Below are positions 1 through 6,605 of a stretch of 11,891 nucleotides of DNA, piece by piece. Numbering within the stretch: position 1 is the stretch's first letter; each line of letters begins with the position of its first letter. The notes beneath the pieces were generated by a model, which was not told where the DNA came from, ran no database searches, and saw only the letters and a program-made list of their open reading frames with translations. The DNA comes from Alphaproteobacteria bacterium. Its GTDB lineage: Bacteria > Pseudomonadota > Alphaproteobacteria > Micropepsales > Micropepsaceae. The stretch spans positions 1 through 11,891 of the forward strand of contig JAFKFF010000103.1 in NCBI GenBank assembly GCA_017307315.1, read 5' to 3'. The translations under genes and the position numbers were made by a program.

Positions 1-1714
1 CCAGGCTGCGCGCGGGGATCGACAGGTTGCTGTTCTGCAGTTCCACCATGTCGGCGATGGTGAATTTGCGCCCCGAGCCCAACGCTTCGGCCACGCTGCG
101 GGCGCGGAAGGGATCGGCCCAGGTGTAATGCAGCGCTTGGCTGTACGGCCAGCCGGGCGGGATCTGGTATTCGTTGGAGGTGTTGTAGAAGCCCTTTTCC
201 GGGTTCTTCACATGCGGCAGCTGCTTGATCGGCAGAAAGCCGTTCCATTCATAGCGCCCGTCGCCCGGCACCGGAATGAGCCCGCTCCAGTTGGGACGGT
301 TGGGCGCGATGCCCACCGCCTGATAGCCGATATTTCCGTTCCGGTCGGCCCACACCATGTTCTCCGCCGGAATGCGGCTATAGCTGCAGGCCTCGACGAA
401 TTCCTCCCAGGTCATCGCCTGGTCCATGCGCAGGCTCGCCAGATAGGGCGCCGATCCGGTCTCAAGCCAGGCGGCGCGGATGGCATAGGCCTTGTGATGC
501 GTGGGGTCCTCGAACACCACGGGGCCGTGACGGGTGTATTTCAACTCGACATTGTGCGGCGCCTCGCCTTTCACGGCGATGCTCTCGCGCACCACTTTCA
601 TCGTCTCCCAGCCGTCCTTGTATTTGTACTGCAGCGGATTGGCCGGATTGGTGTCGTAGACATAGATGTCCTCGCCATCGGTGCCGAAGATGGTGAGGCC
701 CCAGGCGCCGACGGCATTGTGGCCGATGGAGACGCCGGGGAGCGACGGCTCGCCCGCGCCAATCACGTTCCAGCCCGGCGCGCTCAGGTGCACCCAATAG
801 CGCAAGGACGGCGCCTGCTGGACGCGGTGCGGATCGTTCATCAGAAGCGGATAGCCCGACATGGTCAGCTTGCCCGACACCACCCAATTGTTGCTGCCGA
901 TATCCTGGCGCCGGGTGGACTGGTCCAGCGGCGAGGCCAGGTCGGTCTTCTGTTCCAGCCGGGTGACGTTCTTGGGATTGCGGTATTCGGGGGAAAGCTC
1001 GTCGGCGGTAAAGTTCAGCCGGGTACGGAAGGCGTCGAACACCTTCAAAATGTCGTTCGACAGAAGCGAGGGATCGATGGCGGGATCGAGCTTCAAATCC
1101 GGATCGCCGGGCTGGAAATAATGAAGGTCCTTGACCTTCTCCGCGCCCAGCGCCTTCACCGCCAGCGCCATGTTGATCTCGCTCTCGGCATTGCCCAGAA
1201 GCCCGTTGAAGCGCGAGATCACCACCTCCGGCGTCCAGCGCCCGGGCTTGAGGTTCAGCATTTTGAACTCCGGCGTCAGCAGCGCCGGGTTCTTTTCCGT
1301 CTCGGCCACGAAGGCGTTGATGCCGTCGACGAAGGCGTTCACGATCGCCGCGCCGCGCGGGTGATACCAGTTCAGCTCCTTGGTCATGTCGCCGCGATAG
1401 CGGAACAGGCGGTTGCCGATGTCGCGCTGGATTTCCTTGGGTCCCAGGATTTCCGCCACCGTGCCGGTGGCCTGGCGCCGCCACATCTCCAGCTGGAACA
1501 GCCGGTCGGAAGCGACATTGTAGCCTTGCGCGAAAAACAGGTCGTGCTCATCCTTGGCGTAGATATGCGCGATGCCCCAGCGGTCCTTCACGATCTCGAC
1601 CGGCTGGTGCAGGCCCGGCAGCGCGAGGTTCTGGGCGGACGCGGGCGGCGCGAGCGCCAGCAGGCAGAACGCGGCAAGGGCCCATTTCCAGCCAGACAGC
1701 ATGCCAGATGCCAT
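1..1714 (-). CDS. Penicillin acylase family protein (Ntn hydrolase), 3' end outside window
   Basis: Exported amidase of the penicillin/cephalosporin/acyl-homoserine-lactone acylase superfamily. It would cleave an amide bond between an acyl group and an amine, probably in the periplasm. 571 codons are visible without a stop; family members usually run about 750-850 residues, so the last 200 or so lie beyond base 1. Seen: a signal peptide (hydrophobic stretch 11-24, cleavage after PASA at 27); the N-terminal block DRWGIAHIYA (44-53) followed by FFAQGY and DRLFQLE (60-76) typical of the alpha chain; then IGSNNW, where Ser274 would become the nucleophile at the N-terminus of the beta chain after autoproteolysis after Gly273. 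His296 lies at beta position 23, where family members often have His. The start at 1714 has a GGGAGGG ribosome binding site at 1727-1721; Met5 is a possible alternative start. It follows the amine oxidase gene by about 38 bp and is probably co-transcribed. The substrate cannot be told from sequence. Confidence 0.93.
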   Translation of the reverse strand, partial: MASGMLSGWKWALAAFCLLALAPPASAQNLALPGLHQPVEIVKDRWGIAHIYAKDEHDLFFAQGYNVASDRLFQLEMWRRQATGTVAEILGPKEIQRDIGNRLFRYRGDMTKELNWYHPRGAAIVNAFVDGINAFVAETEKNPALLTPEFKMLNLKPGRWTPEVVISRFNGLLGNAESEINMALAVKALGAEKVKDLHYFQPGDPDLKLDPAIDPSLLSNDILKVFDAFRTRLNFTADELSPEYRNPKNVTRLEQKTDLASPLDQSTRRQDIGSNNWVVSGKLTMSGYPLLMNDPHRVQQAPSLRYWVHLSAPGWNVIGAGEPSLPGVSIGHNAVGAWGLTIFGTDGEDIYVYDTNPANPLQYKYKDGWETMKVVRESIAVKGEAPHNVELKYTRHGPVVFEDPTHHKAYAIRAAWLETGSAPYLASLRMDQAMTWEEFVEACSYSRIPAENMVWADRNGNIGYQAVGIAPNRPNWSGLIPVPGDGRYEWNGFLPIKQLPHVKNPEKGFYNTSNEYQIPPGWPYSQALHYTWADPFRARSVAEALGSGRKFTIADMVELQNSNLSIPARSL

Positions 1715-1720
1715 GATCGT

Positions 1721-1727
1721 CCCTCCC
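1721..1727 (-). promoter_or_regulatory. Ribosome binding site of the acylase gene
   Basis: GGGAGGG on the minus strand, six bases before the ATG at 1714. It is one of the stronger Shine-Dalgarno matches in the window and decides the acylase start in favour of the first Met of the signal peptide. Confidence 0.75.
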
Positions 1728-1752
1728 GAGCAGGAAGGCGACTTTACATCCC

Positions 1753-2925
1753 TCAAGAGAGGGCGCCACCCTCGTCCAGCCGCGCCACCGCCGCTTCCGC
1801 CGCCAGCAACGCGCCCTCCAGATAGCCCGGATGAACCGGCGCGGTTTCGCTGCCCGCCATGACCGCGCGCGCCGACCAGGGCGCATCGAACCAGGGCCGG
1901 CGCACGGCCTCGGGATGGCCGGTGGCTTCGCCATCGTCGGCCGTGGCGGTGAAGGGATCGGCGGCCCAGTCCTTGAACCGGGTGGCGAGAGGGGTTTCGG
2001 CCTGCGCTCCGAACAGCCGCGCGAACTGCGCCAGGCAATGCTGCCTAAGCACCGTCTCGCCCACGCGCGCGCGCGCCGATGCGGGCACCCCGACAAAGCC
2101 GAACAGGGCCGCGCCGCCCTCGCGCTCCGGCACCGCCGAAGCGTCATGGATTTCCACCATCGGCCCGACGCTGCTTTGCGCCGTGCCGCAAAGCCCCATG
2201 CCGCGCCAGAACGGCTTCGCATAAACGGCGAGGAATTTGGCGTGCGGCGCCATCCAGGTCGGCGTCGCGCGCCACATGCCGCGCAGATCGGGGGAAAGCG
2301 CGGGCGCGAACGCGATGGTTTTTTCGATCAGCCGCGGCGGCAGCGCGAACAGCACCGCGCGCGCTTCCACCATCGTGCCGGCGTCGCCGCTGCCCCCCAG
2401 CGTCAGGCGCCCGCCCTCATCGCGCAGCGCCGCGCCCGTCACCGTCACGCCCAGGCGCAGGCGATCCTCCGGCAAGTCCTTCGCCAGCGCCGCCACCAGG
2501 GCGGCGATGCCGCCGGCGATGCGGAACGACGATGCCATCTGGCCGAAGCCGGGATAGCGCGCGGGCGCCAGGGTGGATGTCAGCGTGGGCGCCTGCTCCG
2601 CCAGCACATCGCCTTGCGCATATTGCGGGAAGGCGGCGAGCCCCAATTCCCCGACAAGCGCGGCGATGGAGGGCTGCATGTCGGGCCAGAACCAGGCGGG
2701 GCCCAGATCGAAGCCGTCCTCCGACAGGATGCGCCCGCCGAGACGGCTGCGCGCTTCCAGCAACAGGAACGGCACGCGCGCGGCCGCAAGCAGGCGCGCC
2801 GCATGAAGCCCGCCCAGACCGCCGCCGACGATCGCAACCGGGCCCCGCGATGAAGCGCTCTTCTCCGCCATGGGCGTTCGCATGCCGGATGCCGTGCGGG
2901 CCGTCAACCGGCCCGCATTCACCAT
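1753..2925 (-). CDS. FAD-dependent oxidoreductase, flavin amine oxidase family
   Basis: Flavoenzyme that probably oxidises an amine or related substrate with FAD; substrate unknown. With the start at 2925 the protein has 390 residues. Seen: the dinucleotide-binding VAIVGGGLGG (30-39); Glu57 in LLLEARSRLGGRI (54-66), which should bind the ribose of FAD, with the family's GGR signature; DLGPAWFWP (73-81), matching the usual DxGxxW segment; a KPFW segment (237-240); and the C-terminal FAD site AGSETAPVHPGYLEGALLAA (357-376), close to the amine oxidase AGxExA...GYxEGA. No signal peptide is seen, so it is probably cytoplasmic. The start is uncertain: Met1 has only a distant GAAAGGA and an adjacent GAGG, while Met15 (2883) or Met19 (2871, giving MAEKSASS just before the FAD fold) look more natural for the family. 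It lies about 38 bp upstream of the acylase gene on the same strand, suggesting an operon. Confidence 0.9.
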   Translation of the reverse strand: MVNAGRLTARTASGMRTPMAEKSASSRGPVAIVGGGLGGLHAARLLAAARVPFLLLEARSRLGGRILSEDGFDLGPAWFWPDMQPSIAALVGELGLAAFPQYAQGDVLAEQAPTLTSTLAPARYPGFGQMASSFRIAGGIAALVAALAKDLPEDRLRLGVTVTGAALRDEGGRLTLGGSGDAGTMVEARAVLFALPPRLIEKTIAFAPALSPDLRGMWRATPTWMAPHAKFLAVYAKPFWRGMGLCGTAQSSVGPMVEIHDASAVPEREGGAALFGFVGVPASARARVGETVLRQHCLAQFARLFGAQAETPLATRFKDWAADPFTATADDGEATGHPEAVRRPWFDAPWSARAVMAGSETAPVHPGYLEGALLAAEAAVARLDEGGALS

Positions 2926-2994
2926 CCTCGGATTGCATCCTTTCTACCGGCGGGAGGTTGACCTAGGGTCCGCGCCTTTTGCGGGGGGACGGTC

Positions 2995-3915
2995 ATGCGG
3001 ATGCGGATTGTTGCGGGCGTGGGGCTGCTGTTGCTGCTCGCGATGCCGGCCCAGGCGCAAAACCGGACCCTGCCGCAGCTTCCTCCGGGCGCAATCGAAA
3101 GAATGAAAGAGATCGAACAGCGCTGCGACGACCTGAACGCGCCCTACAAGGGCGGCATGCTGTCCGGCAAGATCGCCTTCACCGGCGAGAGCACCACTCA
3201 GGCGATGATGGCGAACGAGACCTATCCCAGCCGGGCGGAGGCGGCGCAGCTGCGCGGCTATATGGTCGCCATGCTGAAATGCGAAGCGCTGCAGCATGAA
3301 TTCATCGCCACCAACGCGCCCTGGGACCTGGCCGCCGCCGACTATATCGCCCGCAATGAAAAGCCGGTCTATGAAGCGCTGGCGGCCCGCAAGATCACCT
3401 ACGGCCTCGCCAACCGGCGTTTCTACGACATCGCCGCGATCGCGCATGAGGCGCGCCGGAAGGGCTGGCCCCAGGTGGCGCAAGCCCAGATCGACGATGC
3501 GCGCTCCGCCGCCCAGCGCGCCGCCAAGGCGGATATCGATGCCCGCTGCCGGGCGCGGTTCGCCCCGCTCCACGACGGCATTCTGCAAGGCAAGATCGCG
3601 TTCGGCGGCGAGGATATTTCGCCCGCCATGCTCGTCTATGACACTGTGCCGAACGAAGCGGAGGCCGAGAGCCTGCGCCAGCTTCTGACGGCGCGCGACG
3701 CCTGCTGGACCGAATTGATCGCCTTCGCGCGCCAATATGGCGCGGCTTGGCTGGCGCAAAGCCAGGACGAACAAGCGGCCGAGCACCGCGTGTTCGAGGA
3801 TCTGATCGCCCACAAGATCACCTTCGCGGAAGGCAACCGGCGGCTCGGCACCATCCGCGCGGCGGCGGAGCGGGCGGGCGCGCCCGTCGATCCCAGTTCC
3901 TATCTGCGTCCCTGA
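2995..3915 (+). CDS. Secreted protein of unknown function with two 141-residue-period repeats
   Basis: 306 residues. I do not recognise a named family. Seen: a signal peptide (MRMR, hydrophobic 5-16, cleavage after AQA near 21). The mature protein is an internal duplication: residues 44-153 align with 185-294 without a gap at an offset of 141, with about 41 of 110 identities by hand count. Matching landmarks are Cys44/Cys185, GKIAF (58-62/199-203), Cys96/Cys237, KIT (133-135/274-276) and NRR (140-142/281-283). Each unit thus keeps two cysteines 52 residues apart, probably one disulfide per unit in the periplasm. The units look mainly helical. The start at 2995 is preceded by a G-run (GGGGGGA) that can serve as ribosome binding site. 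It is divergent from the oxidase gene across a 69-bp gap. Function unknown; a periplasmic binding or structural role is only a guess. Confidence 0.85.
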   Translation: MRMRIVAGVGLLLLLAMPAQAQNRTLPQLPPGAIERMKEIEQRCDDLNAPYKGGMLSGKIAFTGESTTQAMMANETYPSRAEAAQLRGYMVAMLKCEALQHEFIATNAPWDLAAADYIARNEKPVYEALAARKITYGLANRRFYDIAAIAHEARRKGWPQVAQAQIDDARSAAQRAAKADIDARCRARFAPLHDGILQGKIAFGGEDISPAMLVYDTVPNEAEAESLRQLLTARDACWTELIAFARQYGAAWLAQSQDEQAAEHRVFEDLIAHKITFAEGNRRLGTIRAAAERAGAPVDPSSYLRP

Positions 3916-3956
3916 CGCGACACGATAGAAGCCCATTCCCCTATTGAGGATTTCGC

Positions 3957-3972
3957 GCGGCGCATGCCGCGT
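3957..3972. other. Inverted repeat between the duplicated secreted protein and the SDR gene
   Basis: CGCGGC, four-base loop, GCCGCG: a 6-bp GC stem about 45 bases after the stop at 3915. It has no following T-run, so it is not a convincing terminator. The rest of this 139-bp gap holds two copies of GGCAATCGC (3993-4001 and 4029-4037) and a GGGAGAG ribosome binding site at 4041-4047 before the SDR start. Confidence 0.35.
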
Positions 3973-4054
3973 GCCCTTGCCATGCCGGTGGCGGCAATCG
4001 CGCGCGCCGTCTAGTCTGCCGCGCGACAGGCAATCGCAATCGGGAGAGACGGGC

Positions 4055-4795
4055 ATGCTGCAAGGAAAGACGGCGCTGATCACGGGCGGATCGAGCGGCA
4101 TCGGGCTCACCACCGCCAAGCTCTTCCGCGAAAATGGGGCGCGCGTCGCCATCACCGGTACCGACGCCGCCAAGCTGGAACGCGCGAGGGCCGAGATCGG
4201 CGGCGACACTGTCGCCATCCGCGCCGATGTCACCGCCCTCGCCGACCTCACCCGCATGGCCGACGAAGCCAAAGCCGCCTTCGGCCGTCTCGATATCTTC
4301 TTCGCCAATGCCGGCGCGGCGGCGGGCACGCCGTTGGGCGCAACCGACGAAGCCGTCTATACGCGACTGATGGACATCAATGTGAAAGGCGTCTTCTTCT
4401 CGGTCCAGGCGGTGGTGCCGCTGATGGGCAAGGGCGGCTCGATCATCCTCAATTCCTCCTGGCTCGATCTGCGCGGCGTCGCGGGGCGCGGGATTCTTTC
4501 GGCCTCCAAGGCGGCGGTGCGGTCCTTCGCCCGCACCTTCGCCGCCGAACTGGCGCCCAAAGGCATCCGCGTCAATGCGGTGAGCCCCGGCTCCATCGTC
4601 ACGCCGCTCCATCGTGGGAACCGCAGCGACGCGGAGTTCGACGCCTATGCCGAAGCGACGTCCAAGCTCATTCCCGCCGGCCGGATGGGCCAGCCCGAGG
4701 ACATCGCCAATGCGGCGCTGTTCCTCGCATCCGATCTGTCGAGTTATGTTCTGGGCGCGGAGATCATCGTGGACGGCGGACGCGCGGAACTTTGA
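4055..4795 (+). CDS. Short-chain dehydrogenase/reductase (SDR) family protein lacking the catalytic Tyr
   Basis: 246-residue classical-SDR-sized protein with an NAD(P)-binding Rossmann fold; probably cytoplasmic. Seen: the cofactor loop TGGSSGIG (10-17), NAG at 85-87, Asn109 in DINVKG, Ser135, Lys152 in SASK, and the usual C-terminal block GQPEDIANAALFLAS...GAEIIVDGG. The Ser and Lys of the catalytic tetrad are present, but the position four before Lys152, normally Tyr of YxxxK, is Leu148 (codon ctt, 4496-4498). Changing a Tyr codon to ctt needs at least two base changes, so a single read error is unlikely. The protein may be catalytically changed, or bind cofactor without reducing. The start at 4055 is chosen because the fold begins at once and GGGAGAG lies 7 bp upstream; an upstream in-frame extension to 3944 has no such support. 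It stands alone between unrelated genes. Substrate unknown. Confidence 0.92.
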   Translation: MLQGKTALITGGSSGIGLTTAKLFRENGARVAITGTDAAKLERARAEIGGDTVAIRADVTALADLTRMADEAKAAFGRLDIFFANAGAAAGTPLGATDEAVYTRLMDINVKGVFFSVQAVVPLMGKGGSIILNSSWLDLRGVAGRGILSASKAAVRSFARTFAAELAPKGIRVNAVSPGSIVTPLHRGNRSDAEFDAYAEATSKLIPAGRMGQPEDIANAALFLASDLSSYVLGAEIIVDGGRAEL

Positions 4796-4821
4796 AAAAT
4801 ATTTGCGCATGCCTTAACGGC

Positions 4822-4836
4822 TGCGACTGCGTCGCA
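4822..4836. other. Small hairpin after the SDR gene
   Basis: TGCGAC, three-base loop, GTCGCA: a 6-bp stem 26 bases after the SDR stop. It lacks a T-run, so it would be at best a weak terminator. It lies in an AT-richer 180-bp gap that also holds the promoter region of the PEP-CTERM gene. Confidence 0.3.
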
Positions 4837-4875
4837 AAGTTGATCCAATAAAAATAGGCATTGCTATGGTTAATG

Positions 4876-4910
4876 CATGCGCGCCAGCGCGGGCGTGCCG
4901 CGCGCGCATG
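4876..4910. repeat. 9-bp perfect inverted repeat upstream of the PEP-CTERM gene
   Basis: CATGCGCGC (4876-4884) and GCGCGCATG (4902-4910) are perfect reverse complements separated by 17 bases. The right arm ends one base before the candidate -35 box at 4912. It could be a binding site for a dimeric regulator or a hairpin ending transcription from the SDR gene; no T-run follows, which favours an operator. Confidence 0.5.
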
Positions 4911-4911
4911 G

Positions 4912-4941
4912 TTGAGCGAATTGCGGATAGTTTGGTAATAT
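4912..4941 (+). promoter_or_regulatory. Candidate housekeeping promoter of the PEP-CTERM gene
   Basis: TTGAGC (4912-4917), 18-bp spacer, TAATAT (4936-4941). Transcription would start near 4948, leaving a leader of about 28 bases before the ATG at 4976, with GGGGAG at 4966-4971 as ribosome binding site. The surrounding AT richness, unlike the neighbouring genes, supports a promoter. Assigned by eye only. Confidence 0.5.
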
Positions 4942-4975
4942 CTCATTAGGAATTGGTTTTCATTCGGGGAGTGTC

Positions 4976-5668
4976 ATGCGCGGGTTTGTTGCAACAGCGG
5001 CAGTGTTGGGCGTTCTGGCTTTCGCGATCCCGGCCTCTGCGGCCACAATGGTGGGGACCACCGGCACCCCGCTTTCCGAGACCATCAAGACCAATTCGGG
5101 CTCGGACGGCAATCTGGTGAGCTTCTTCAGCGACCCGTCCAACCTTCAGGTCGATTACAGCAGCACCAGCGTGCTCAGCCCCAGTTCGCAAGGCGGCTTC
5201 GCCTTCGTGCAGGGCGTAAGCGGCGCCGGCTTCGTCGATCTCACCTTGACGCCGGTCGGCTTCACCTTCTCCGACCTCAAATTCAACCTGCAGCTGCCGG
5301 CTTCCGAGGGCGGTCCCGATATTCCCAACGGCTACAAGACCGACTTCACCTTCGACACCACGGTCTATTTCAGCGGCGGCGGCTCGCAGAGCTTCAGCAA
5401 TGCCGGCGGCAACGGCGAAAACCGTTTTCTCATCACCGGCGATGTCGGCGAAGCGATCAGCAAGGTGGTCTTCTCCAATCTGGTGGGCGTTTCCACCAAG
5501 AACAATGACCCCACGCTGACCAACGGCTATAATTTCGACTCGCTGCGTCAGGTCTCGTTCGACGCGGTGAGCGGCGTGCCCGAGCCGTCCACCTGGGCCC
5601 TGTTCATCCTGGGCTTCGGCGCCATCGGCCTGATGATGCGCAGCCGCCGCCAGGCCGTCCGCGCTTAA
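4976..5668 (+). CDS. PEPxxWA-CTERM sorting domain-containing secreted protein
   Basis: 230-residue exported protein. Seen: a signal peptide (hydrophobic 4-18, cleavage after ASA near 22); a Ser/Gly/Asn/Phe-rich, probably beta-stranded central part without cysteine; and a C-terminal sorting signal made of VPEPSTWA (201-208), a hydrophobic membrane segment (about 208-222) and a basic tail RSRRQAVR. This tripartite tail is the PEP-CTERM signal, in the PEPxxWA variant common in sphingomonads and other alphaproteobacteria. In that system an exosortase in the inner membrane is thought to recognise and process the tail, and the proteins reach the cell surface or exopolysaccharide matrix. No exosortase gene is in this window. 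The gene is monocistronic: it has its own promoter candidate upstream and a strong terminator at 5688-5718. The role of the central part is unknown; it may be an envelope or biofilm matrix component. Confidence 0.92.
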   Translation: MRGFVATAAVLGVLAFAIPASAATMVGTTGTPLSETIKTNSGSDGNLVSFFSDPSNLQVDYSSTSVLSPSSQGGFAFVQGVSGAGFVDLTLTPVGFTFSDLKFNLQLPASEGGPDIPNGYKTDFTFDTTVYFSGGGSQSFSNAGGNGENRFLITGDVGEAISKVVFSNLVGVSTKNNDPTLTNGYNFDSLRQVSFDAVSGVPEPSTWALFILGFGAIGLMMRSRRQAVRA

Positions 5669-5687
5669 AAATCGCATCCCTTCGGCA

Positions 5688-5718
5688 AACGCGCCCGCTG
5701 ACAAGCGGGCGCGTTTTT
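5688..5718 (+). terminator. Strong intrinsic terminator after the PEP-CTERM gene
   Basis: A 12-bp perfect stem (AACGCGCCCGCT / AGCGGGCGCGTT) with a four-base loop GACA, running into five T (5714-5718). It begins 19 bases after the PEP-CTERM stop and ends only 14 bases before the ATG of the next gene. Confidence 0.9.
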
Positions 5719-5732
5719 GTTCAACTGCGCCC

Positions 5733-6407
5733 ATGCGATTGAACGACGATTTTTCCCAGCCCGCCGTCCTGCACGGCGCCCGCATGGATTGGGTGAAAAG
5801 CCCCATGCCGGGCGTGGAGCGGCGCATGCTGTTCCGCATCGGCGAGGAGAAGGCCCGCGCCACCTCCCTGGTCCGCTACGCCCCCGGCAGCCACTTCTCG
5901 CCCCACGACCATCCCGGCGGGGAAGAGATCCTGGTCCTGGACGGCGTCTTTCAGGACGAGAGCGGCGATTATCCGGCGGGCAGCTATGTCCGCAATCCGC
6001 CCGGCTCGCGCCATACGCCCGCCTCCGAGCCGGGATGCCTTCTCTTCGTCAAGCTGTGGCAGTTCCGGAAAGACGATGCGGACTATGTCGCCATCCGCCC
6101 GGACCAGGAGATTCCCGGCGCTTCCTGGCCCGGCGTCGCCTCTTCGCAGAAGCTGTTCGACAATGGCCATGAAGAGGTGCGGCTGGAACGCTGGCAGCCC
6201 AATGCCGAAATCGCCATCGCGAACCCCGATGGATTGGAACTGCTGATTCTCGATGGCGGCTTTGCGATGGGGCTTGCGGAATTCCGCCGCCTCTCCTGGC
6301 TGCGCCTGCCCGCGGGCCGGCATTTCAAGGCCGAGACCGGCCCCGACGCCGCGCGCGTCTTCGTGAAAAGCGGCAAGCTGCTGCAGGACAATCTCTGCGA
6401 ATTCTGA
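5733..6407 (+). CDS. ChrR-like cupin domain protein (bicupin)
   Basis: 224-residue protein with two cupin barrels, like the C-terminal half of the zinc anti-sigma factor ChrR but without its N-terminal sigma-binding domain. Seen: first barrel with HFSPHDHPGGEE (54-65) and His94 in NPPGSRHTP, so His58, His60, Glu64 or Glu65 and His94 can form a metal site; the sequence GVFQDESGDYPAGSYVRNPP (71-90) is very typical of this family. The second barrel (about 148-215) lacks the HxH ligands and is probably metal-free. No signal peptide. The start MRLNDDF fits the family, but no Shine-Dalgarno sequence precedes the ATG and the preceding gene's terminator ends 14 bases upstream, so the message may be leaderless or initiate from inside the terminator region. 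No ECF sigma gene is adjacent. Probably a metal-dependent sensor or enzyme; exact role unknown. Confidence 0.88.
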   Translation: MRLNDDFSQPAVLHGARMDWVKSPMPGVERRMLFRIGEEKARATSLVRYAPGSHFSPHDHPGGEEILVLDGVFQDESGDYPAGSYVRNPPGSRHTPASEPGCLLFVKLWQFRKDDADYVAIRPDQEIPGASWPGVASSQKLFDNGHEEVRLERWQPNAEIAIANPDGLELLILDGGFAMGLAEFRRLSWLRLPAGRHFKAETGPDAARVFVKSGKLLQDNLCEF

Positions 6408-6506
6408 CCGCGAAGATTTACGCCGTTCTCCCGCGTTTCACTGCTTCCGCCGCATGCGAGGCAATCGCAACGGCGTGGCCTTTGCAGGCTTTCGCCCTCA
6501 GGTTGC

Positions 6507-6541
6507 GGCTGTTTGACAGCCCGATTTCCCGCACGTAACCC
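6507..6541 (+). promoter_or_regulatory. Candidate promoter and operator of the NTF2-like gene
   Basis: A perfect -35 TTGACA (6513-6518), 17-bp spacer and a weak -10 TAACCC (6536-6541). The -35 is embedded in an inverted repeat GGCTGT-TTG-ACAGCC (6507-6521), so a bound regulator could block RNA polymerase. The leader to the ATG at 6606 would be about 60 bases. The 198-bp gap from 6408 also holds a 7-bp inverted repeat CGCCGTT (6421-6427) / AACGGCG (6469-6475). Confidence 0.4.
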
Positions 6542-6605
6542 AATGCCGGGAGTGATTTGGCCGCCTGCGTTTGAAGGCGGTCCCGCGTGGGGTTCTGTCA
6601 CCGTC

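Noticed and set aside
128..1825. 565-codon plus-strand open frame across the acylase region
   Set aside because: It is antisense to the acylase, which has a clear signal peptide, catalytic serine and family motifs. The frame is His/Arg/Gly/Ala-rich without domains and is a by-product of GC-rich codon use.
2958..2963. TTGACC upstream of the duplicated secreted protein as a -35 box
   Set aside because: No acceptable -10 box lies 16-18 bases downstream (the position reads G-rich), so no promoter is called.
2944..4329. 461-codon minus-strand open frame across the duplicated secreted protein and the SDR
   Set aside because: Antisense shadow of two well-supported plus-strand genes; composition is low in aromatic residues and rich in Arg and Gly.
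3941..5863. Two long minus-strand frames (4810-3941 and 5863-4946) opposite the SDR and PEP-CTERM genes
   Set aside because: Both are antisense to genes with clear motifs, and one runs through the strong terminator at 5688-5718 and the 5' end of the bicupin gene.
6513..6605. TTG start giving the NTF2-like protein 31 more residues
   Set aside because: The codon lies in a candidate -35 box and the added residues do not fit the family; ATG 6606 gives the standard length.
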